From Clostridia bacterium (GTDB lineage: Bacteria; Bacillota; Clostridia; TANB77; CAG-508): a DNA stretch of 64,000 nucleotides. The notes below the pieces were generated by a model. That model ran no database searches, was not told where the DNA came from, and worked only from the letters and a program-made list of their open reading frames with translations. Of this stretch, positions 18,423-25,835 are shown piece after piece. Made by a program: the position numbers and the translations under genes. The stretch lies in the NCBI GenBank assembly GCA_022799315.1, contig JAAWOE010000002.1, positions 1 through 64,000 on the forward strand, in the 5' to 3' direction. How positions within the stretch are numbered: the stretch's first letter is position 1; the number at the start of each line of letters is the position of its first letter.

Positions 18423-19364
18423 TTAATCAACATATGATTTTAATAATTCTATTTTTCCTCTTATTGTATACTCTCCTAAATACGCTGGAATTATGATACT
18501 ATCGCCTCTTTTTAAATTACATATATTGTTTTGGTATTCTATTGTTCCCATACCCTCTACAATATTTATTGCATAAAAACTTTCTTTACATGACTTATCT
18601 TTATATTCATTTTCTATATTAACTTTATCTACTTTAAAGAATTCAGAATCTGCAATTCTATAACATTCTTCTTGTTTTTCATGTTCAACTTTAGGATTTG
18701 CATTTACATTTATTACATCTATTGCTTTATCTATATGTAGAGTACGTGGTTTTCCATCATTCCCTACTCTATCCCAATCATATACTCTATATGTTAGGTT
18801 ACTATTTTGTTGTATTTCACAAATTAATGCTCCCCCTAGTATCGCATGAATTGTTCCTGATGGTATGTATATAGAATCGCCTTTTTTAATATCTACATAA
18901 TTTAAGTTTTCTTTTATCTTATTATTTCTAATAATATCTTCTACTTCTTCTTGTTTTACATTTTCTTTCATTCCACATATAATTTGTGAATTTGGCATGC
19001 AATCTATAATATACCACATTTCAGTTTTTCCTGTGTCTGCCTCATATTCTTTTGCATATTTATCATCTGGATGAACTTGTACAGATAGATTACTGTTTGC
19101 ATCTATAAACTTTATTAGTAAAGGAAACTTTTCCATATCTTTCGTTTTTGTTCCAAATATCTCTTCTCTTGTTTCCTTATTATCAAATAGCTCTTTTAAT
19201 GTAATATTTTTACCTTTAATTTTGCTTACTCCATCTGTATTTGTAGATATTTCCCAGCTTTCTGCCGTTATATCAGTAGTAGTCGCTTTTCCAAAATATT
19301 CTTTTAATTTTGTACCACCCCATATATAATCTTTATATACTGGCTCAAAAAATAATACTTCCAT
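18423..19364 (-). CDS. manA: Mannose-6-phosphate isomerase, class I
   Basis: 313 residues, type I phosphomannose isomerase. It interconverts fructose-6-phosphate and mannose-6-phosphate, feeding GDP-mannose or mannose use. Zinc-site text is present: SVQVHPDD near 95-102, KTEMWYII near 112-119 and the histidine in PSGTIHAILGG near 167-177. The start YFFEP..KDYIWGGTKL-type text is typical of the short Firmicutes form. It lies 10 bases after argS in the same direction. No GDP-mannose enzyme is in the window. Confidence 0.93.
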   Translation of the reverse strand: MEVLFFEPVYKDYIWGGTKLKEYFGKATTTDITAESWEISTNTDGVSKIKGKNITLKELFDNKETREEIFGTKTKDMEKFPLLIKFIDANSNLSVQVHPDDKYAKEYEADTGKTEMWYIIDCMPNSQIICGMKENVKQEEVEDIIRNNKIKENLNYVDIKKGDSIYIPSGTIHAILGGALICEIQQNSNLTYRVYDWDRVGNDGKPRTLHIDKAIDVINVNANPKVEHEKQEECYRIADSEFFKVDKVNIENEYKDKSCKESFYAINIVEGMGTIEYQNNICNLKRGDSIIIPAYLGEYTIRGKIELLKSYVD

Positions 19365-19374
19365 AAAACTCTCC

Positions 19375-21093
19375 TTACATTTTTTCTGGCATGTCTATTC
19401 CTAATAGTTTTGCTCCATTTTTTAGAACTAAGTTTGTTGCATGTGTTAAATATACACGTGCATCTTGAATAGCTTTATCTTCAACTATTATTTTGTTTTC
19501 ATTATAAAAACTACTATATGCTTTTGATAAATCTATTAAAAATCTTGCAATAACTGAAGGTTCATTTTTTACAGTCGCTTGTTCTATTATATTTGTAAAA
19601 GAGTATATTAGTTTTAATACATTTTGTGCTTCTTTATCAGTTAATCTACTAAAATCTATATCTTTTATTTCAGGTAAATATCCTGCTTTTTTTAGCACAC
19701 TATTTGTACGAACATAAGTATATTGTATATATGGTCCTGTTTCTCCATTAAAGTTTAGCATCGTATCCCAATCAAATATTTCATCTTTAATTCTACTTCC
19801 AGATAAATCGTTAAAAATAACTGCTCCAATACCTACTTTTTTTGCAATATCTTGTTTTTCTCCTTGTGTAAAATCAGGATTTTTTTCTTCTATTATTTCC
19901 TTAACTTTAGATATTGCTTCATTTAGAAGCTCTTCTAATTTGACTACGTTACCTTCTCTTGTAGACATTTTCCCTGTTGGTAGTAGCACCATTCCAAATG
20001 CAACATGCTCTAATCCTTTAGCATATTTTTCGTCTAAGCCTAATAATTTTGCTACTTCAAATACTTGTTTAAAATGTAATACCTGTTCATATGATGTTAC
20101 GTACAATGCTTTATCAAAATCATATGTTCTTGCCCTATATAGTATTGCTGCTAAATCTCTTGTTGCATATGTTGTAGAACCATTCGATTTTTCTATTATA
20201 CATGGCGTGTTTATTCCTTCAGATTCTAAATCTATTATTTTTGCTCCCTGTGACTCTACAAGTCTTCCTGTTTTAGATAGAATGTCTATTACTTCTGGCA
20301 TTTTATCTGAATAAAATGCCTCTCCATTCCATGAATCAAATTTACTTCCTAGTAGTTCATATACTTTTTTAAATTCTTTAAGGCTTAAACTTCTAAATTT
20401 TTCCCATACTTCAGTGCAATATTTATCTCCATCTTCTAGCTTTTTAAAATTATTCCTACAGTTTTCTAATACCTGTTCATCTTGTTTACATGCTTCATTT
20501 ATTCTTATATATATTTTAGTTAATTCTTCTATAGGATTTTCTTCTATATTATATTCTTGTCCCCACAATTTATATCCTTCAATCAATTTACCAAATTGTG
20601 TTCCATAATCTCCCAAATGGTTTATCCCTGTTACAGTATAACCCAAATATTTATATATGTTGTATAGCGCTCCACCAATAACTGTTGAACGTAAATGGCC
20701 TATATGAAATGGTTTTGCAATATTAGGCGCCGAATAATCTATTACTATTTTCTTTCCATTACCAATATCTGATTTTCCATACTCTTCATTTTTTAATGCA
20801 ATTTCTTCTAATACTACTTTTGCAAGTTCGTCTTTAGAAATCGTAAAATTTAAATACCCTCCTGCTATTTCTACTGTTTCTATGTCTGTATCAGTTATAT
20901 CTATCTTTTCTTTAATTTCAGTTGCTATCATTTGTGGAGCTTTTCTTAAGCTCTTAGCCAAACTAAAACAAGGAAATGCATAATCTCCCATATTAGCATC
21001 CTTTGGAATTTCTATATAACCTTTTATTTCATTTACATCAATACTTGTTACTTCTGCTATTTTTTCTGCTATTTGCATTTTAAAATCTTTCAT
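19375..21093 (-). CDS. argS: Arginyl-tRNA synthetase
   Basis: 572 residues, class I synthetase. Visible: the N-terminal Add1-type domain, APNIAKPFHIGHLRST with the HIGH box near 116-131, GKMSTREGN near 365 as the KMSKS equivalent, and the C-terminal anticodon-binding domain with FLIDLSKAYSSFYNENKI near 520-537. The ATG at 21093 follows AAAGGGTGAAATGA. It is of side interest because CGG, an arginine codon in the standard code, seems not to be used normally in this genome; the gene itself looks intact. A near-palindrome and a TATAAT box precede it. Confidence 0.96.
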   Translation of the reverse strand: MKDFKMQIAEKIAEVTSIDVNEIKGYIEIPKDANMGDYAFPCFSLAKSLRKAPQMIATEIKEKIDITDTDIETVEIAGGYLNFTISKDELAKVVLEEIALKNEEYGKSDIGNGKKIVIDYSAPNIAKPFHIGHLRSTVIGGALYNIYKYLGYTVTGINHLGDYGTQFGKLIEGYKLWGQEYNIEENPIEELTKIYIRINEACKQDEQVLENCRNNFKKLEDGDKYCTEVWEKFRSLSLKEFKKVYELLGSKFDSWNGEAFYSDKMPEVIDILSKTGRLVESQGAKIIDLESEGINTPCIIEKSNGSTTYATRDLAAILYRARTYDFDKALYVTSYEQVLHFKQVFEVAKLLGLDEKYAKGLEHVAFGMVLLPTGKMSTREGNVVKLEELLNEAISKVKEIIEEKNPDFTQGEKQDIAKKVGIGAVIFNDLSGSRIKDEIFDWDTMLNFNGETGPYIQYTYVRTNSVLKKAGYLPEIKDIDFSRLTDKEAQNVLKLIYSFTNIIEQATVKNEPSVIARFLIDLSKAYSSFYNENKIIVEDKAIQDARVYLTHATNLVLKNGAKLLGIDMPEKM

Positions 21094-21117
21094 TCATTTC
21101 ACCCTTTATAATTAATT

Positions 21118-21135
21118 AGTTTGGTATACCGAACT
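21118..21135. promoter_or_regulatory. Palindrome in the argS leader
   Basis: AGTTTGGTATACCGAACT is a near-perfect 18-bp palindrome between the TATAAT box (about 21148-21153, minus strand) and the argS start. It is a candidate operator; no repressor is identified. Confidence 0.4.
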
Positions 21136-21156
21136 ATATGTTCTACATTATAACAA

Positions 21157-21192
21157 AAAAAGAACAAAAACTAAAGTGTTTTTGTTCTTTTT
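21157..21192. terminator. Stem-loop with T-run on both strands
   Basis: AAAAAGAACAAAAAC (21157-21171) pairs with GTTTTTGTTCTTTTT (21178-21192). It ends the intergenic block holding the structured element to its right and lies upstream of argS. Confidence 0.75.
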
Positions 21193-21221
21193 ATTTAATT
21201 TGTTTATTCTTGTTTATATGG

Positions 21222-21370
21222 TTTTAGTTAATATATATTATTTTTTGAATGAGTTCGACCTGCACAATCCAGAAAAGCGCTAAATAAAAGTTCATAACGG
21301 ATACTGATTCACAGCTCTGTCTACAAATGTTTGGAGAACGGAAGTAAGAAAAAATATATATTAACTAAAA
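21222..21370. ncRNA. Candidate structured RNA / inverted-repeat element, copy A
   Basis: Arms 21222-21239 and 21353-21370 are a perfect 18-bp inverted repeat. Inside sit the boxes ATGAGTTCGACC (21249-21260) and TTGGAGAACGGAA (21331-21343), whose GTTC and GAAC segments can pair. A second copy at 40.65-40.80 kb has the same boxes but arms of quite different sequence that still pair. That points to a conserved RNA fold and not simply a sequence repeat. No open reading frame of note. The strand is undecided. Confidence 0.55.
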
Positions 21371-21402
21371 ACTAATAACTTACATTCATATATAATCCTA
21401 TT

Positions 21403-21425
21403 CGGGCGATTAAAATCGCCCCTAC
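21403..21425. repeat. GC-rich palindrome, CCCCTAC family
   Basis: CGGGCGATT, AAAATCGCCCCTAC: an 8-9 bp stem followed by CCTAC in an AT-rich gap. It is identical to the one at 58578-58600 and to half of the paired units at 50.4 and 59.0 kb. Confidence 0.85.
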
Positions 21426-21444
21426 ATTTAATTTCTATAACATA

Positions 21445-21479
21445 AAAGAAGTGAATGATTAAAACTCCTTCACTTCTTT
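21445..21479 (-). terminator. Intrinsic terminator of the five-helix membrane-protein gene
   Basis: AAAGAAGTGAA (21445-21455) pairs with TTCACTTCTTT (21469-21479), 22 bases after the stop at 21501. Confidence 0.7.
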
Positions 21480-21500
21480 ACATTATTATTTTAGTTTTTT

Positions 21501-22178
21501 CTAAATATAAATTTCTAAGAAAGAAATTAATATATAAGCAACATAGTAAATAGCCTCTATTGCAACAAATTTTTTAAAGAATTTTGAATTTTGTTCTTCT
21601 TTAAAAATATTTTTAGCTGTAAAATATGTTAAAATTACGCTAACAACTGAACATAGTGATGCAAATGGAGTTGTTATTTTATATGCGCTAACCGAAAACA
21701 TTGTTAGTAAGCTAACTACAGATGCTACTATAACTGGAATCTTTGCAGTTGTAACAGCCGTAATTATTGTTACTAGTGATTTCTTATTTTCTTTGTTCAT
21801 AAAATAAATAATTCCTGATAATACTAATATTCCTAATGCTGGTGCTATAATTGTTTTTATTAGTGATAGCATATTTCTAAATAATGCATCAAATGACCAG
21901 AATTTTAATGATAATGCTTTAATAAATACTACTATTGTCCATATTGCTACAAATATAATTGCTGTTTTGAAGTGTTTGTTATTGCTATCATCTACAATTG
22001 TTTTAATAGTTCCAAATGGATCTTTAAACATTGATGTTACAAATCCTGTTGCTTCTTTTGCATCATTTTTAATGTCTACATTTTTAATTGTTTCCTTTAC
22101 TTGGTTTACTGTTTCTACAGTTTCCTTTTTTAATTCTTCTGTGTTTAGATTTTGCTCTACATTTTTCTTTTCTTCCAT
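21501..22178 (-). CDS. Membrane protein with acidic N-terminal tail (Yip1-like topology)
   Basis: 225 residues from the ATG at 22178, chosen because AAGGAG lies eight bases upstream; an ATG six bases earlier is too close. The first 65 residues are charged and lysine/glutamate-rich. SMFKDPFGTIKTIVDDSNNK then leads into five hydrophobic segments. A 'P-fgt' loop before a five-helix bundle resembles Yip1/DUF1282-like proteins, but similarity is only in layout. No catalytic motif seen. It follows pfkA in the same direction with a 39-base gap. Function unknown. Confidence 0.75.
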   Translation of the reverse strand: MEEKKNVEQNLNTEELKKETVETVNQVKETIKNVDIKNDAKEATGFVTSMFKDPFGTIKTIVDDSNNKHFKTAIIFVAIWTIVVFIKALSLKFWSFDALFRNMLSLIKTIIAPALGILVLSGIIYFMNKENKKSLVTIITAVTTAKIPVIVASVVSLLTMFSVSAYKITTPFASLCSVVSVILTYFTAKNIFKEEQNSKFFKKFVAIEAIYYVAYILISFLEIYI

Positions 22179-22223
22179 AATCATTACTCCTTTTTATATT
22201 TTATTTATATTCCCAATATATTT

Positions 22224-23360
22224 TTACTCTCCTAGTGATATTCCTAAACTTTTTGCAGTTTTAATTAAATCATCATCTTTTTCAATTTTTCTAATGTTAC
22301 TTTCTTTTGTATTACCAGATGCTGCTCCTATTTCTTTATTGTTTCCAACAACATCTTCTAATGATACACATCCCATTTTTCCGTTTCTATAGTTTACTAA
22401 TACATTAAATGTTCCTCTCATGGCAAGTCTCATCGCTTTTACTCCATATTTACTTGATAATACACGGTCATATGATGTTGGAGTTCCTCCTCTTTGAACA
22501 TAACCTAAAACTGTATTTCTTGATGTTAATCCTGTTAATTCTTCTAGGTCACTTGCTACTTTTTCTCCAATTCCACCTAAACGGATATTGTCAAGTCCTT
22601 TTCCATCATCTAACTTCTTCTTTACAACAATTTCTCCATCAATTGGTTTTGCTCCTTCCGAAACAACAACTATGCTAAAATCTTTTCCAGCAGCTCTTCT
22701 TTGGTTTATTTTTTCAGCAACTTTATTGATATCATATGGAATTTCTGGAATTAGTGCAACATCTGCACCACCAGCGATTGCAGATTCTAGTGCTATCCAT
22801 CCTGCATATCTTCCCATTACTTCCAATACCATAATTCTATGATGAGATTCTGCTGTTGTGTGTAAACGATCTAATGCTTCTGTAGCTATAGATACAGCTG
22901 TATTATAACCAAATGTGATATCTGTATCTGCAACATCATTATCTATTGTTTTTGGAACACCAATAACATTTACTCCTCTTAATGAGAAATCTCTTGCTGA
23001 TTTTTGTGTTCCATCTCCACCTAATGTAAATATACAATCAAATCCTGCTTCTTTTATATTTTGTATACATTTTTCAGACATATCTTTATATACAACTTGT
23101 CCATTCTCTTCAACTTTTAAATTAAACACGTTTGTATTATTAGATGTTCCTATTATAGTTCCTCCACGGTGCAATAATCCTGATGCATTTCCTGTTGAAT
23201 CTAATTTTACATAGTTGTTATTTAACAATCCCTTATATCCTTCAATATATCCATAACATTCTACTCCATTTGTTTCTGCAGTTTTTACAATTGCACGTAT
23301 TACTGCATTTAATCCTGGTGCATCTCCTCCATTAGTTAAAATTGCTACTTTTTTTACCAT
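22224..23360 (-). CDS. pfkA: 6-phosphofructokinase
   Basis: 378 residues. Phosphorylates fructose-6-phosphate in glycolysis. The start MVKKVAILTNGGDAPGLNA holds the GGD(C/A)PG nucleotide loop. TLGGDGTQKSA near 100-110 has glycine where the pyrophosphate-dependent enzymes have a second aspartate, which suggests ATP use. PKTIDNDV near 127-134 and EVMGRYAGWIAL near 170-181 are the substrate and base loops. The text fits the 'mixed-substrate' clade, so donor preference is not certain. The ATG at 23360 was chosen over 23372, which touches the ribosome site. Confidence 0.93.
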   Translation of the reverse strand: MVKKVAILTNGGDAPGLNAVIRAIVKTAETNGVECYGYIEGYKGLLNNNYVKLDSTGNASGLLHRGGTIIGTSNNTNVFNLKVEENGQVVYKDMSEKCIQNIKEAGFDCIFTLGGDGTQKSARDFSLRGVNVIGVPKTIDNDVADTDITFGYNTAVSIATEALDRLHTTAESHHRIMVLEVMGRYAGWIALESAIAGGADVALIPEIPYDINKVAEKINQRRAAGKDFSIVVVSEGAKPIDGEIVVKKKLDDGKGLDNIRLGGIGEKVASDLEELTGLTSRNTVLGYVQRGGTPTSYDRVLSSKYGVKAMRLAMRGTFNVLVNYRNGKMGCVSLEDVVGNNKEIGAASGNTKESNIRKIEKDDDLIKTAKSLGISLGE

Positions 23361-23450
23361 ATTAATATACATCTCCTTTTTTGTAACTTCTATTAACAGT
23401 ATTATTATACCAATAATCTTAATATTTACAATAGTTTTTTAAATTTTTTG

Positions 23451-23804
23451 TTATATGTTGTCAATACCACCATCAATTTCATATAAATTAGTATATCCCA
23501 TTGCTTTAAGAACTCCCACTCCTTTCTTACTTCTTGCACCACTTTGGCAATATACTATAATTAATTGTTGCTTATTTTGAACTATATTTTCAATTTTAAT
23601 TTGTAATTCATATAGAGGTATACAAATTGCTCCATTCAAATGATATTCTTTATACTCTTGTATACTTCTTACATCTAAAAGAATTCCATTTGCATCTTCT
23701 TTTAGCATGTCTTTTGCTTCCACATATGTTAAAAGGTTTGTACTTCTAAACAGTCGTAACTGTAAAACATTTTTTATTTTGTTTTTTATATTGTTTAATT
23801 TCAT
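23451..23804 (-). CDS. Rhodanese-like domain protein
   Basis: 117 residues with AGGAGGAAAATA before the ATG at 23804. A basic N-terminus leads to a single rhodanese domain. ANGILLDVRSIQEYKEYHL, then the active-site loop YCQSGARS with its cysteine near 89, and AMGYTNLYEIDGGID at the end. Such single-domain proteins carry sulfur as persulfide; partners are unknown. It could form an operon upstream of pfkA but a 90-base gap separates them. Confidence 0.88.
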   Translation of the reverse strand: MKLNNIKNKIKNVLQLRLFRSTNLLTYVEAKDMLKEDANGILLDVRSIQEYKEYHLNGAICIPLYELQIKIENIVQNKQQLIIVYCQSGARSKKGVGVLKAMGYTNLYEIDGGIDNI

Positions 23805-23844
23805 TATTTTCCTCCTAAAAAATAGCTTTCTTGTTATATAGAAA

Positions 23845-23883
23845 AGAGGCTTCGCCTCTCGGACGAGCAATGCTCGCCCCTAC
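23845..23883. repeat. Double hairpin of the CCCCTAC palindrome family
   Basis: AGAGGCTTCGCCTCT (23845-23859) is a perfect hairpin, followed by GGACGAGCAATGCTCGCCCC TAC (23861-23883). The same two-part plan, with a degenerate sequence, recurs at 55.58-55.62 kb. Confidence 0.75.
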
Positions 23884-23920
23884 GTTTACCGTAAATCAAC
23901 GTACTTTCCTATAATATAGA

Positions 23921-23969
23921 AAAAAAGATAAGTTCCTAATATATATAATATTAAGAACTTATCTTTTTT
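23921..23969 (-). terminator. Intrinsic terminator of the AIM24 gene
   Basis: AAAAAAGATAAGTTC (23921-23935) pairs with GAACTTATCTTTTTT (23955-23969), 12 bases after the stop. Confidence 0.85.
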
Positions 23970-23980
23970 GTTAACTATTC

Positions 23981-24661
23981 TTATTTACTTTGAGGCATTG
24001 TTCCATATAAACTTCCTGCAAGCTTTGAAATTGGCATAGATTGTAGCCATACTGTACCTGGTCCTTTTACTGTTGTTAAAAATAGTCCCTCTCCACCAAA
24101 TACTATATTTTTTATACCTTTAACTGTTTTTATATCTAATTGTACGTCTTGCGTCATTGCAGCAACATAACCGTTATCAATATTCAAAATTTCACCTGGT
24201 GCTAATTCTTTTTTTATAGCTGCTCCATCTATTTCCAAAAATACTTTTCCATGTCCAGATAACTTTTGCATTATAAATCCTTCTCCACCAAAGAAACCTG
24301 CTCCTATTTTTTTTCTAAAGTGCATAGCCATGTTAACTGTTTTTTCTGCACATAAAAATGCTCTTTTTTGTGCTATTATTGTTTCTCCTTCTTTTAAATC
24401 AAATTCTAATATTTCTCCTGGGAAAGATGATGCAAATGCAATTTCTGTTTCATCTTCTTCTGCTGTATATGTATTCATAAATATAGATTCTCCTGCAAGT
24501 GCTCTACCAAGTCCTTTCATTATTCCACCATTTGTATTTGTACTCATTTTAATACCTTGGCTCATCCAACTCATTCCACCAGTTTCTGTATAAACTTCTT
24601 CTCCCTTTGATAATTTACATACAACAACTGGCAAATTTCCTCCCATTACTTCTGTTTTCAT
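23981..24661 (-). CDS. AIM24 / TIGR00266 family protein
   Basis: 226 residues, beta-rich. LSKGEEVYTETGGMSWMS near 18-35, GRALAGESIFMNTYTA near 52-67, FPGEILEFDL and GAGFFGGEGFIMQKLSGHG near 118-136 are the repeating text of the AIM24/TIGR00266 family. These are double-psi beta-barrel-like proteins of unknown biochemical role. It has its own terminator and is the first gene left of the DnaA-box region. No signal peptide. Confidence 0.88.
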   Translation of the reverse strand: MKTEVMGGNLPVVVCKLSKGEEVYTETGGMSWMSQGIKMSTNTNGGIMKGLGRALAGESIFMNTYTAEEDETEIAFASSFPGEILEFDLKEGETIIAQKRAFLCAEKTVNMAMHFRKKIGAGFFGGEGFIMQKLSGHGKVFLEIDGAAIKKELAPGEILNIDNGYVAAMTQDVQLDIKTVKGIKNIVFGGEGLFLTTVKGPGTVWLQSMPISKLAGSLYGTMPQSK

Positions 24662-24891
24662 TATTAATCCCCCTTATTTGTTCAATTTATATACTCTATA
24701 TTATCACAAGCTTTAAAAAATATCAATTACATTCTATTTCAATAACAATATAGTTACAATATTACGCATATGTTTCATGTTGAGCGTTTTGTTTCAAAAT
24801 TATTACAATTACAAAACAGACATGTTTCAATTTGTTTATATTATGTTTACTTTTTTGTTTACCAAAACATTATTTTCATAAAAAATAATCA

Positions 24892-24958
24892 TGTGGATAA
24901 TGTGGATAACTCTGTGAATAACTATTTTAAGCCACTTTTTAGACACAATTTATTCACA
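24892..24958. promoter_or_regulatory. DnaA-box cluster in a 497-base non-coding gap
   Basis: Two perfect DnaA boxes TGTGGATAA stand directly in tandem (24892-24900, 24901-24909). TGTGAATAA follows at 24913-24921 and the inverted TTATTCACA at 24950-24958. To the left, TGTTTCA is repeated three times (about 24771-24830), one copy with limited likeness to a ParB site. Flanking genes all run leftward on both sides and no dnaA or dnaN is near. A secondary DnaA-binding cluster is therefore more likely than the chromosome origin. The rest of 24662-25090 shows nothing else. Confidence 0.6.
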
Positions 24959-25090
24959 TTTTCAATTTTGAATTATGTAGCTTATTTCATTTCCATTTAT
25001 TTACATGAATTATGTGCACAGTACACGTGTTTTCTTTTTGTTAAAATGTAAATTTTTTTCACTATATAAATGCTAATGGTTTCAATCTCT

Positions 25091-25117
25091 CGGGTCGACG
25101 TGGGCGTCGACCCCTAC
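25091..25117. repeat. GC-rich palindrome, CCCCTAC family (GTCGAC type)
   Basis: CGGGTCGACG then TGGGCGTCGACCCCTAC: stem GGGTCGACG against CGTCGACCC and the family tail CCCCTAC. Closest to the copy at 61648-61674. Confidence 0.85.
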
Positions 25118-25128
25118 ATGTACATAAA

Positions 25129-25160
25129 AAAATGACTTGAGCTCAAGCTCAAGTCATTTT
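25129..25160 (-). terminator. Intrinsic terminator of the DUF1294 gene
   Basis: AAAATGACTTGAGC (25129-25142) pairs with GCTCAAGTCATTTT (25147-25160), a 14-bp stem with a 4-base loop reaching into the stop codon region. Confidence 0.85.
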
Positions 25161-25464
25161 ATATTTTAAATATAATCATAAGAGCAATAACAATCTGAAT
25201 AACTATTATTGCAGGAAACCCAAAAACAAACTTTGCCTTTTGAGTCTTATGTCTAAAAGTATACATACCTGCAATAGTACCTATTCCTCCACCTAAAGCT
25301 GCAACTATAAACAAAGTATTTTCTCTTATTCTCCATTTTCCGTATTTTGCTTTTTTCTTATCTATTAGCATTATAAGAAAACCTATAATATTTATGATTA
25401 CTAAATATATAATAATATTTTGTATTGAAAAGATTTGTTCAAACATACTATTAATATTTTCCAT
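25159..25464 (-). CDS. DUF1294 family small membrane protein
   Basis: 101 residues from the ATG at 25464, preceded by AAGGAGGAATGAA. Three to four membrane segments; MLIDKKKAKYGKWRIRENTLFIVAALGGG is the core of the DUF1294 family (Asp-Lys, Trp-Arg-Ile-x-Glu, then a glycine-rich helix), ending with RHKTQKAKFVFGFP. Function unknown. The small ORF upstream ends four bases before this ATG, within its ribosome site, so the two are coupled. Confidence 0.85.
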   Translation of the reverse strand: MENINSMFEQIFSIQNIIIYLVIINIIGFLIMLIDKKKAKYGKWRIRENTLFIVAALGGGIGTIAGMYTFRHKTQKAKFVFGFPAIIVIQIVIALMIIFKI

Positions 25465-25465
25465 T

Positions 25466-25678
25466 TCATTCCTCCTTATACAACTCACATTTTTCTTCTA
25501 ATAATTTAAAATCACAGCATCTACCGGATATTTTCATTTTATATACTGTTACCTGCTTATATAATATATTTGCATTCGCAATAATCTTTTTAAATTTTGG
25601 AACACAAAGCTTATATTCGTTTCTTAGTAACTCTTTATAATTATAATCCTTTTCTTCTTCTATTTCAACCTTTTTTAT
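25466..25678 (-). CDS. Small ORF with apparent ATA start, upstream of DUF1294
   Basis: 70 codons from ATA (25676-25678) to TGA (25466-25468). AGGAGG sits six bases before the ATA, and an in-frame TAA two codons upstream excludes a longer form. There is no ATG until codon 48. The predicted protein is charged (KKVEIEEEKDYNYKELLRNE), with VPKFKKIIANANILYKQ in the middle and a cysteine pair near 54-55. It overlaps the ribosome site of DUF1294. A promoter and hairpin-rich leader precede it. I do not recognise the protein. Alternatives: a decayed gene whose ATG became ATA, or a regulatory leader ORF. Confidence 0.5.
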   Translation of the reverse strand: MKKVEIEEEKDYNYKELLRNEYKLCVPKFKKIIANANILYKQVTVYKMKISGRCCDFKLLEEKCELYKEE

Positions 25679-25702
25679 TTGTTACCTCCTATAACATAAA
25701 AT

Positions 25703-25792
25703 GGAGGAAACAGTATTTAAACTATTTCCCCCATATTTTAAAGCTCCACACTTTTGGTAGTGGTACACCTCTTTTAAATAACTTTCGTTATT
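25703..25792 (-). ncRNA. Structured 5' leader of the small ORF-DUF1294 transcript (unassigned)
   Basis: Three hairpins follow the promoter in order on the minus strand: AATAACGAAAGTTATT (25777-25792); a larger one closed by TTTAAAAG/CTTTAAAA with CCACTACCAAAAGTG inside (25737-25778); and GGGGGAAATAGT..ACTGTTTCCTCC (25703-25732). It does not match any riboswitch class I can recall. The last hairpin is followed by only a weak T-run. Confidence 0.45.
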
Positions 25793-25799
25793 CCCTTAT

Positions 25800-25829
25800 A
25801 GTATATTCATTTTTATTTATAATTGTCAA
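25800..25829 (-). promoter_or_regulatory. Promoter of the small ORF-DUF1294 unit
   Basis: TTGACA (25824-25829) and TATACT (25800-25805) are 18 bases apart on the minus strand, immediately after the polC stop at 25836. It begins a new transcript. Confidence 0.75.
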
Positions 25830-25835
25830 CATATT

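Noticed and set aside
24892..24958. Chromosomal origin (oriC)
   Set aside because: No dnaA/dnaN nearby and genes on both sides run the same way; kept only as a DnaA-box cluster.
24770..25051. 93-codon plus-strand frame beginning MFHVERFVSK
   Set aside because: No ribosome site, runs through the DnaA boxes, and the composition looks like translated AT-rich non-coding DNA.
25703..25829. Known riboswitch classes (TPP, SAM, preQ1, c-di-GMP, fluoride, guanidine, ZTP) for the leader before DUF1294
   Set aside because: None of their core motifs could be found; left as unassigned.
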